DNA of 9,762 nt from the NCBI GenBank assembly GCA_009776905.1, contig WRMX01000019.1, forward strand, positions 17,123 through 26,884, read 5' to 3'. This document shows, one piece after another, positions 1 to 5,370 of this stretch. This DNA comes from Oscillospiraceae bacterium. GTDB taxonomy: Bacteria; Bacillota; Clostridia; Oscillospirales; Oscillospiraceae. The notes under the pieces were generated by a model that made no database searches, was not told the DNA's origin, and was given only the letters and a program-made list of their open reading frames with translations. A program made the position numbers and the translations under genes. How positions within the stretch are numbered: the stretch's first letter is position 1; the number at the start of each line of letters is the position of its first letter.

Positions 1-644
1 TCGCTGAAAACGTTCGGAGCCCCGGACGTGACGGCCTCGATCGAATGGCCGAGCGCGTCAAACGCGGTGATCGCAGTCACTGACGGGGGCATATTGAGCG
101 TGAGCTCAGGATCGATGATGCCCAGCGTGATGGGGCATTGGAAATGTTCTTTGACGTTATTCGCCGTGTCGATGATGACGCCTCCGGGGGAGACCTCGCT
201 GCCCGTGCCGGAAGTCGTCGGCAGGACGATCAACGGACGCAGCGTCGCCATGTCGGCATCAGGCGGCTTGCCCGGACGGGAGTAATAGTTGCTGATAGGC
301 GGCGGGTTTGACAACATGATGCGTACGGCTTTGCCGGTGTCGAGCGAGCTGCCTCCGCCGACGGCGGCGATGCCATCGACGGCCTCGGATATGGCGAACG
401 CGGCAGCTTCATTGACGGAATAATCGGGGACGTCGGCAATGACACCGTCGAAACAGACGTAGTTGATGCCGGCTTTCTCGATGGACCCTGTGACCTTCTC
501 GACGATGCCGGCCGCTTTGATGCCCTTGTCATAGACGACAAGAACCTTTTTGCAGCCGAGCTGCTTGAAGCGCTCTCCTGCGAGCGCCGCTGTCCCGGCT
601 CCATATAGCACGGGGTTTGGGCTGGAAAATGTACTTATGTCCAT
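1..644 (-). CDS. Iron-containing alcohol dehydrogenase (N-terminal 214 aa, cut by window edge)
   Basis: This is a group III, Fe-dependent alcohol dehydrogenase, a cytosolic family that interconverts aldehydes or ketones and alcohols with NAD(P)H. Seen in the translation: start MDISTFSSPNPVLYGAG; the dinucleotide-binding loop GGGSSLDTGKA at residues 96-106; the family block PTTSGTGSEVS at about 142-152; and FDALGHSIEA at 195-204, whose Asp196 and His200 match the first two metal ligands of the family. The two distal His ligands lie beyond the left edge. The ATG at 644 has AGGAGG at 656-651 six bases upstream. It shares its A with the TAA stop of the upstream dehydrogenase (TAATG), so the two genes are co-transcribed and probably translationally coupled. 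The substrate cannot be read from the sequence; a 4-hydroxybutyrate, 1,3-propanediol or lactaldehyde-type role is possible. The family is certain, the substrate unknown. Confidence 0.93.
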   Translation of the reverse strand, partial: MDISTFSSPNPVLYGAGTAALAGERFKQLGCKKVLVVYDKGIKAAGIVEKVTGSIEKAGINYVCFDGVIADVPDYSVNEAAAFAISEAVDGIAAVGGGSSLDTGKAVRIMLSNPPPISNYYSRPGKPPDADMATLRPLIVLPTTSGTGSEVSPGGVIIDTANNVKEHFQCPITLGIIDPELTLNMPPSVTAITAFDALGHSIEAVTSGAPNVFS

Positions 645-1465
645 TATGCACCTCCTGTGGGCGTTTTGCCCAAAATGAAAGACTGAGCGTGGGAATAAAC
701 ATAGCCTATGCCGCCACCAACATAGAGGCACAGGCCGGTAATATAGGATGAGAGGTCGGACGCGAGGAAGAGAGCCGGCCCCGCGATGTCATCAGGGGTG
801 CCGATCCTGCCGAGCGGGACTTCGTGCGCGGCGATCCCCGCCAGCAACGAGTCGATCTCGGCGCCTTGCGCTGCGAGCTCGTCCCAAAACGGAGTCATGA
901 TGGGGCCGGGCTTGATGCAGTTGACTCGGATGCCAAGCGGCGCGACCTCCATGGCGAGGTTGACCGTCAATGATTCGCAGGCCGCTTTCGACATGTGGTA
1001 TACATAGGCCGGGGTCGTCGGATTAAATGCTCCATTTGACGAGCAGATGATGATGTTGCCGGTTTTGCGCTCCTTCATATGCGGCAGGACCGCGAAGACA
1101 GTGTCGAACGTGCCCGTCATATTGGATTCAATGGTTTTTTCGTAGTTCTCTTTTGCGCTGATGTTTTCGCCGTCAAAGGTTTTGCCGGCGAATGTCGCGA
1201 GAATGTCGATTTTGCCAAACTCGGCGAGGGTGGCATTAACCGTGGCATTGATGCTGTCGGAATTCGTGACATCCATCGGGCCGTAGTAGCGCGCGGTTCC
1301 GCCCGCTGCGGTGATCTCCGCCGCAAGCGCGTGGCCCTTGCCGGAGCTGCGGCCTCCAATGACGACGATGGCGCCTTCGTTGGCAAATGTTTTGGAAATC
1401 GCTTCTCCCATGCCGCTTGTGGCGCCGGTGACGAGCGCGACGCGGCCTGCTAACATGTCTTTCAA
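644..1465 (-). CDS. Short-chain dehydrogenase/reductase (SDR, FabG-like), 273 aa
   Basis: This is a classical SDR, a Rossmann-fold NAD(P)-dependent oxidoreductase. From the chosen start: cofactor loop TGATSGMG at 13-20; catalytic Asn115 in ESNMTG; Ser143 in IICSSNG; and YHMSK giving Tyr156 and Lys160. KPGPIMTPF at 185-193 follows the active site and the C-terminal YITG fold block lies near 241. Two oddities: the usual NNAG after strand 4 reads TFAG (91-94), and the usual DGG at the C-terminus reads VGGG followed by an extra tail of about 20 residues. I chose the TTG at 1465 because GGGGAGGA lies six bases upstream. ATG at 1456 is too far from that site, and the upstream ATG at 1507 lies before it. 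It is the first gene of a two-gene unit with the Fe-alcohol dehydrogenase. The substrate is unknown; a ketone or hydroxy compound handled in series with the downstream enzyme is an inference. Confidence 0.9.
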   Translation of the reverse strand: MKDMLAGRVALVTGATSGMGEAISKTFANEGAIVVIGGRSSGKGHALAAEITAAGGTARYYGPMDVTNSDSINATVNATLAEFGKIDILATFAGKTFDGENISAKENYEKTIESNMTGTFDTVFAVLPHMKERKTGNIIICSSNGAFNPTTPAYVYHMSKAACESLTVNLAMEVAPLGIRVNCIKPGPIMTPFWDELAAQGAEIDSLLAGIAAHEVPLGRIGTPDDIAGPALFLASDLSSYITGLCLYVGGGIGYVYSHAQSFILGKTPTGGA

Positions 1466-1740
1466 AATTGTTCCTCCCCCATATCTGAAAATCAAGTTTC
1501 CAGACATATTTCGATTTTATTTAAATTGAGTATTGATATTGTGTGGTTTATCATTTAGAATGTTTCAATGGGTGTATAAAATCCCAAATGGGCGAAGTAC
1601 GCGCTAACCCTGATTGTACATTAGATTTGTAAATTTATCAACATTTGATTGAATAAAAACGATTATACATATTTGTAGCATTGTCCAAGGTGTAGAAAAA
1701 CAACAGTTTCACGTCAGATTTTATAGGGGGGTGACGATAT
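1466..1740. promoter_or_regulatory. Divergent regulatory spacer between SDR/ADH unit and PucR-type regulator
   Basis: AT-rich spacer with no credible gene, which must hold promoters for both directions. No textbook promoter stands out. On plus, TTGTAC (1614-1619) and TATCAA (1636-1641) are 16 bases apart. On minus, TATAAT (1667-1662) lies 15 bases from TTGGAC (1688-1683). Both are suboptimal. AATGGG occurs at 1567 and 1587, exactly 20 bp apart, and the second copy lies in a short dyad CCCA-AA-TGGG (1583-1592). This could be an operator, but that is a guess. The regulator's own ribosome site is AGGGGGG at 1725-1731. Confidence 0.4.
1472..1479 (-). promoter_or_regulatory. Ribosome binding site selecting a TTG start for the SDR
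   Basis: The minus strand reads GGGGAGGA, then ACAATT, then TTG. The purine-rich site is six bases from TTG at 1465 but about fifteen from the ATG at 1456, so the TTG is the better start. Confidence 0.7.
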
Positions 1741-2973
1741 ATGGAGGGCGCTGCTGCGCTGCTTTCGGCTGTCGCGAAAGCGAGGGGGCTATATAGCGTC
1801 GTTGCTGTGGGATACGAGTTATTGGGAAATCCCATCGTCGTGTCCGACAAGAGCTGGAAGGCTATAGCCATTGCTGCTGACGAAAAAGAAAGCGAAGACA
1901 AGGGATATAACGAATTCCTGACCCAGGGAGCGCTTTCGCTCGATACGGTCACGTTCGACATCAAGGACAAGCTGACGAATCGTATTGAGCGCAGCGAGAA
2001 GCCTTTTCGATATCAAGGGGCCAATATGAAATACGCAAGGCTGCTGGGGCGCATTTTGGCGGGGAACCGGCCTGTCGCGACTGTTTCCGTCATTGAGGTC
2101 AACCATCCTTTCTCCGACAAGGATTTTGAAATTGTCGAGATGCTTTGCGACGCGGTGTCGGCGGAGATGCAAAAGAACAAGTTTTTGCATTATACCCGCG
2201 GCCTTTTATACGAGGAGCTCATCGTTGAGCTGTTGGAGAGCGGCGGCGACAATGCGAATCTTGTTTCGGAACGAATCAAGGCGCTGGGCTTGGGCATGAA
2301 GAAATTCCTATATGTCATCACCGTCGACATCAAAGGTTTTGACATCGAAAAGTTTTCGCTGTCATATATGCGAGATTATATCGAAAAAATGATCAGCGGG
2401 AGCAAGGCGTTGATATATAACGATTATATCGTCGTCGTGACGAGCTGCTCGCGCGAGAATAATTTGCTCGAGGCCGACACGAATACGCTTGACGAGTTTC
2501 TACGGGAATATAATATGCGCGCGGGGATCAGCAGGAGCTTCCTCAGGCTTGAGGACATGGGGGAGCATTACAGGCAGTCGTTGGAGGCTTTGAACATCGG
2601 CATGCGCATGAATACCGATGAGTGCCTGTATTCATACGAAGATTATGCCGTATATCATATCGCGAAGGTTTGCTCGCAGTACGCCGGGCTCAGGCAGTTT
2701 TGCCAGCCGAAGCTATATGAGTTGCTGGAATATGACAAGGAGCATAATACTTCGTTCACCAACAGTTTGTATGCCTATCTCAAGCATTCGCGCAACATCA
2801 CGGAAACGGCGAAAGCCCTTCACCTCCACCGCAACTCGATGATTTATCATCTGAAGCGGATCGAGGAGATTTTGGGCTTTCCTTTGTCAGAGAGCAACAC
2901 TTTGTTGCATATTGAGTTATCGTTTAGGTTTATGGAGTATGAGATGCTGCCGTTCCCGGCGAATGACGGGTAG
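1741..2973 (+). CDS. PucR/CdaR-family transcriptional regulator, 410 aa
   Basis: This is a cytosolic DNA-binding regulator of the PucR/CdaR (sugar-diacid regulator) type. Residues about 1-150 form an alpha/beta sensory region that looks GAF-like; it includes VVSDKSWKAIAIA and later RPVATVSVIEVNHPFSDKDFE, a typical GAF end. Residues about 155-290 resemble the degenerate GGDEF-like middle domain of the family (VITVDIKGF, then ALIYNDYIVVVTSC). The C-terminus is the PucR-type helix-turn-helix: YLKHSRNITETAKALHLHRN at 346-365, then YHLKRIEEILG to 379 and a final helix ending near 400. The ATG has AGGGGGG about nine bases upstream. It is divergent from the dehydrogenase pair, so control of that pair is the likeliest role. 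The ligand is unknown. The gene is followed immediately by a 32-bp repeat array and faces icd. Confidence 0.88.
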   Translation: MEGAAALLSAVAKARGLYSVVAVGYELLGNPIVVSDKSWKAIAIAADEKESEDKGYNEFLTQGALSLDTVTFDIKDKLTNRIERSEKPFRYQGANMKYARLLGRILAGNRPVATVSVIEVNHPFSDKDFEIVEMLCDAVSAEMQKNKFLHYTRGLLYEELIVELLESGGDNANLVSERIKALGLGMKKFLYVITVDIKGFDIEKFSLSYMRDYIEKMISGSKALIYNDYIVVVTSCSRENNLLEADTNTLDEFLREYNMRAGISRSFLRLEDMGEHYRQSLEALNIGMRMNTDECLYSYEDYAVYHIAKVCSQYAGLRQFCQPKLYELLEYDKEHNTSFTNSLYAYLKHSRNITETAKALHLHRNSMIYHLKRIEEILGFPLSESNTLLHIELSFRFMEYEMLPFPANDG

Positions 2974-2980
2974 GCGGGTC

Positions 2981-3078
2981 CGGCATTGAGGGTTTGTCGC
3001 TCGGAGCGGGCACGGCATTGAGGGTTTGTCGCTCGGAGTGGGCACGGCATTGAGGGTTTTGCCGTCCGGGGCGGGTCC
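2981..3078. repeat. Three tandem copies of a 32-bp repeat between convergent genes
   Basis: Copies start at 2981, 3013 and 3045. The first two differ at one position (ggagCggg versus ggagTggg). The third begins identically with CGGCATTGAGGGTTT and then diverges, with one or two extra bases. A partial copy (GCGGGTCC) precedes the first, straddling the bases after the regulator's stop codon. CGCTC-G-GAGCG in copy 1 is a small dyad with too short a loop for a normal hairpin. The array occupies nearly the whole gap between the convergent regulator and icd. No T-tract terminator was seen, so how transcription ends here is unclear. Confidence 0.9.
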
Positions 3079-3086
3079 TGCGGGGG

Positions 3087-4331
3087 TCAGAGGCGCGCTG
3101 CGACAGATTCGATGAATTTCCATGAATCGACGGAAACCGGCACGAAACCGGGGCTCGCGGACGTTGCGAGCGCTGCGAGGTCAGCGGGTGCTGCGGGCTC
3201 TACGAGCGCTGCGAGGTCAGCGGTCATAATGCCGTCGTTCAGCGTCGAGTAGCACGCGTTTTCCAGCCTGTCGGCAAAATCGGAGAGCTGCGCCAGCCCA
3301 TCAAGCTCGCCGCGCTTCCTCAACGCTCCCGTCCATGCGAATATTATCGCGATCGGGTTTGTCGAAGGTTTTTCGCCTTTTAAATATCTGTAATAATGGC
3401 GCGTCACGGTCCCGTGCGCGGCTTCGTATTCATATTTACCGTCCGGCGACACGAGTATGCTTGTCATCATCGCCAACGACCCGAACGCCGTGCTGACCAT
3501 GTCGCTCATGACATCGCCGTCGTAATTTTTGCACGCCCAGATAAATCCGCCTTTCGAGCGGATGACGCGCGCGACGGCATCGTCGATGAGCGTGTAAAAG
3601 TATTCTATGCCGGTTTGGGCGAACCGCTCCTTATATTGCGCATATTCTTCGTCGAAGACGGTTTTGAAGTGCCCGTCATATATTTTTGATATCGTATCTT
3701 TCGTTGAAAACCACAGATCTTGCTTTGTTCCAAGCGCATATTCGAAGCATGAACGCGCGAAGCTCCTGATGGAGGCATCGTTATTGTGCTGCGCCAGCCA
3801 GATAGCGGGGCCTTTTGTTTTTTGCACGGAAATCTGCTGCTCGGCGCCGGAAGCGCCCTTGAATGTCATTGTGCATTCGCCCGGTTCGGTTGTGATCATT
3901 TCGACGGCTTTATATATATCACCGTAAGCGTGGCGGGCTATCGTGATGGGCTTTTCCCAAGTCTTGACGGCCGGCTTGATGCGGTCGAGCATGATGGGCG
4001 TCCTGAATACCGTGCCGTCGAGGATCGACCGTATCGTCGCGTTTGCGGAAGGCCACATCTCTGTGAGTTCGGGGAATTCCTCCATGCGTTGCTTGTTGGG
4101 CGTTATGGTGGCGCATTTGACCGCGACGCCGTATTTTTTCGTGGCTTCGGCGGATTCGGCAGTGACTTTGTCGCGCGTCATGTTGCGGTTTTGGAGGCTG
4201 AGGTCGTAGTATTCGGTTTTGAGGTCGATATATGGATGAATTAGGGCATCTTTTATCTCGCTCCAGAGCACACGGGTCATTTCGTCGCCGTCCATTTCGA
4301 CGATTGGTGTCGTCATGCGGATTTTTTCCAT
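3087..4331 (-). CDS. icd: NADP-dependent isocitrate dehydrogenase, eukaryotic/homodimeric type, 414 aa
   Basis: This enzyme oxidatively decarboxylates isocitrate to 2-oxoglutarate with NADP+ in the cytosol, supplying 2-oxoglutarate and NADPH. It is of the IDH1/IDH2-like subfamily, not the E. coli Icd type: VEMDGDEMTRVLW at 11-23, VKCATITP at 71-78, and PSANATIR at 94-101. Isocitrate-binding Ser95, Arg101, Arg110 and Arg133 (ARHAYGD) are visible, as is Lys211 in STKDT. Metal ligands lie in IDDAV and in NYDGDVMSD, and the NADP-binding block is AAHGTVTRHY at 304-313. Length equals the 414 aa of human IDH1. The start ATG has GGAGA seven bases or so upstream, and a well-spaced promoter lies about 75 bp above. 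Odd point: residues 371-382 and 383-394 are a tandem in-frame duplication (ADLAALVEPAAP, ADLAALATSASP) near the C-terminus. It is monocistronic as far as can be seen. Confidence 0.97.
   Translation of the reverse strand: MEKIRMTTPIVEMDGDEMTRVLWSEIKDALIHPYIDLKTEYYDLSLQNRNMTRDKVTAESAEATKKYGVAVKCATITPNKQRMEEFPELTEMWPSANATIRSILDGTVFRTPIMLDRIKPAVKTWEKPITIARHAYGDIYKAVEMITTEPGECTMTFKGASGAEQQISVQKTKGPAIWLAQHNNDASIRSFARSCFEYALGTKQDLWFSTKDTISKIYDGHFKTVFDEEYAQYKERFAQTGIEYFYTLIDDAVARVIRSKGGFIWACKNYDGDVMSDMVSTAFGSLAMMTSILVSPDGKYEYEAAHGTVTRHYYRYLKGEKPSTNPIAIIFAWTGALRKRGELDGLAQLSDFADRLENACYSTLNDGIMTADLAALVEPAAPADLAALATSASPGFVPVSVDSWKFIESVAARL
3150..3223 (-). repeat. 36-bp in-frame tandem duplication inside icd
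   Basis: Blocks 3167-3187 and 3203-3223 are identical over 21 bases and lie exactly 36 bp apart. The remaining part of each unit has diverged. They encode the consecutive 12-residue units ADLAALVEPAAP and ADLAALATSASP in icd. The first unit corresponds to the MTKDLA segment of other members; the second appears to be the inserted copy. Confidence 0.85.
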
Positions 4332-4408
4332 CTTTGTTCTCCATTCCCTTTTTTCACAATATTAGGCCACAGTACGCGCCCTTGCGTCCCCGGGCGTGAA
4401 TTGTTACA

Positions 4409-4437
4409 ATATTAGCATGTGACATTCGATAAATCAA
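4409..4437 (-). promoter_or_regulatory. Sigma-A type promoter for icd
   Basis: On the minus strand TTGATT (4437-4432) is followed by exactly 17 bases and then TAATAT (4414-4409), with an extended -10 TGC just before the hexamer. The start of transcription would be near 4402, giving a leader of about 70 nt. The leader holds a short GC stem (CGCCC 4377-4381 with GGGCG 4392-4396) and a second copy of ACAATATTAG on the plus strand 50 bp away. Confidence 0.65.
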
Positions 4438-4451
4438 TGATGAAAAAAGTA

Positions 4452-4480
4452 TTGTCTTTTTTGACGAGATAGGGTACAAT
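4452..4480 (+). promoter_or_regulatory. Sigma-A type promoter for the small membrane-protein gene
   Basis: TTGTCT (4452-4457), a 17-base spacer, and TACAAT (4475-4480) form a good match, with transcription starting near 4487. An overlapping alternative is TTGACG (4461-4466), an 18-base spacer, and TATATC (4485-4490). The next gene's ribosome site follows at once. It is the only clear plus-strand promoter upstream of the redox genes. Confidence 0.65.
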
Positions 4481-4510
4481 GGCGTATATCACAGACAGGA
4501 GGTGTTGCGA

Positions 4511-4690
4511 ATGAAAGGATACAAGCTGATTCTTTGCGCGGTGTGCGCGTTCGTCACAGTCGTAGCGGCGGTCACAGCTGTCGTCATTTTCCGCAATGAG
4601 ATCATTGAGTTTTTCGTTGATCTTAAGGACAAGGTCGATATCAAGAAATTTCGCCGCAATGGCGAATATGAGGACTATGCGGATATGTAG
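4511..4690 (+). CDS. Small single-pass membrane protein, 59 aa, unknown function
   Basis: I do not recognise this family. The translation starts MKGYKLILCAVCAFVTVVAA. Residues about 6-27 form one hydrophobic membrane segment rich in Ala, Val, Cys and Ile. It is followed by a charged, probably helical tail (EIIEFFVDLKDKVDIKKFRR) and an acidic end (EYEDYADM). The ATG at 4511 has a perfect AGGAGG at 4497-4502, eight bases upstream; GTG at 4502 lies inside that ribosome site and is not a start. A good promoter is just upstream and a terminator-like hairpin begins 25 bp after the stop, so it can be expressed as its own short transcript. The segment has no signal-peptidase cleavage site I would trust, so a membrane anchor is likelier than secretion. 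It may be unrelated to the redox genes or be their transcriptional leader. Confidence 0.75.
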   Translation: MKGYKLILCAVCAFVTVVAAVTAVVIFRNEIIEFFVDLKDKVDIKKFRRNGEYEDYADM

Positions 4691-4715
4691 TATCTGCTAC
4701 GCTCCCGAGTCATCA

Positions 4716-4747
4716 CAGAAAAGCCCGGCTCTGCCGGGTATTTTCTG
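4716..4747 (+). terminator. Terminator-like hairpin after the small membrane-protein gene
   Basis: Core stem CCCGGC-TCT-GCCGGG (4724-4738) is followed by TATTTTCT. The flanks CAGAAAA (4716-4722) and TTTTCTG (4741-4747) pair as well, with one G-T pair and one bulged A. This gives a long A-rich/T-rich stem of the kind used as a factor-independent terminator in either direction. The T-tract is interrupted, so termination may be partial. Confidence 0.65.
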
Positions 4748-4752
4748 CAAAA

Positions 4753-4769
4753 GACCGCTTGTTGCGGTC
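4753..4769 (+). other. Second hairpin upstream of the NuoE-like gene
   Basis: GACCGC-TTGTT-GCGGTC is a perfect six-base stem directly after the terminator-like hairpin and 25 bases before the next AGGAGG. It has no T-tract. It could be an RNA-stabilising 5' structure or part of an attenuator; its function is not shown. I found no clear promoter between 4691 and 4794. Confidence 0.5.
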
Positions 4770-4811
4770 ATTATGGCACTACTGATGTTTCCATAGGAGG
4801 AATGATTGTTT

Positions 4812-5306
4812 ATGAGCTGCGATACTAACATCTCCGGTGTTTTACAATATGATTATGTTGAGTTGGACGCTGTGCTCGCTGAATATGACGGGGTCGAGGG
4901 CAGCCTCATTGCGATTTTGCAAAAGGCGCAGGATATCTACGGCTATTTGCCACGCGAAGTCATCGAGCATATAGCCGCAGCCGTCAAGCAGAAACCGGCG
5001 AAGGTTTATGGCGTCGCCACGTTTTATACGCAGTTTCGTTTCAAGCCTGTCGGCAAATACTTAATCATGCTTTGCATGGGGACGGCTTGCCATGTTAACG
5101 GCGCTAAATCGATCAGCGAGGCTGTTTGCGAGGAGCTGGGCATTTCCGATGGCGAGACGACGCAGGATGGGCTCTTCACGCTCAGCAATGTGGCTTGCCT
5201 CGGTTGCTGCAGCCTTTCGCCTGTCATGATGATCAATGGCGAGACTTACGGGTCGCTCACGCGCGACAAGGTCAGGGAGATTATTGGAGCGCTGCGCTCG
5301 GAGTGA
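4812..5306 (+). CDS. nuoE: NuoE/HndA-like [2Fe-2S] subunit, 164 aa
   Basis: This is a thioredoxin-like [2Fe-2S] protein of the NuoE/HndA/HydC family, the small partner of a NuoF-type flavoprotein in soluble NAD(P)H-linked hydrogenases and formate dehydrogenases as well as in complex I. The helical N-terminal part ends in QDIYGYLPREVIEHIA and YGVATFYTQFRF. The cluster ligands are Cys88 and Cys93 (CMGTAC), then Cys129 and Cys133 (CLGCC, with an extra Cys132 in between). AGGAGG at 4795-4800 is eleven bases from this ATG. An in-frame TTG at 4806, five bases away, would add two residues (MF) and is the alternative. The last codons (RSE, stop) lie in a sequence that also occurs in the 32-bp repeats. 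It is first of three redox genes and is followed by the NuoF-like gene after 64 bp. The symbol gives the family, not proof of complex I. Confidence 0.93.
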   Translation: MSCDTNISGVLQYDYVELDAVLAEYDGVEGSLIAILQKAQDIYGYLPREVIEHIAAAVKQKPAKVYGVATFYTQFRFKPVGKYLIMLCMGTACHVNGAKSISEAVCEELGISDGETTQDGLFTLSNVACLGCCSLSPVMMINGETYGSLTRDKVREIIGALRSE

Positions 5307-5330
5307 CAATTTACGAGGCGTCCGGGTTGT

Positions 5331-5345
5331 GGGGGTGGAACCCCC
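5331..5345 (+). other. Strong hairpin between NuoE-like and NuoF-like genes
   Basis: GGGGGT-GGA-ACCCCC is a perfect six-base stem with a three-base loop. It lies 25 bases after the NuoE-like stop and 12 bases before the AGGAGG of the next gene. It has no T-tract, so it looks like a processing, stabilising or translation-tuning element within the operon rather than a terminator. Confidence 0.5.
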
Positions 5346-5370
5346 CGCGTAAGAAGAGGAGGAAGATCAT

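Noticed and set aside
230..604. 124-aa minus-strand reading frame in the left part.
   Set aside because: It lies in another frame of the Fe-alcohol dehydrogenase gene, whose own frame carries the full set of family motifs.
2847..3123. Short minus-strand reading frames over the 32-bp repeats (67 and 68 aa).
   Set aside because: They consist of translated repeat units plus antisense of the regulator's 3' end and have no ribosome site or domain features.
3786..4244. 152-aa plus-strand reading frame within icd.
   Set aside because: It is antisense to icd, whose catalytic residues are intact throughout this stretch.
4502..4510. GTG start at 4502 for the small membrane protein.
   Set aside because: The GTG overlaps the AGGAGG ribosome site itself; the ATG at 4511 is correctly spaced.
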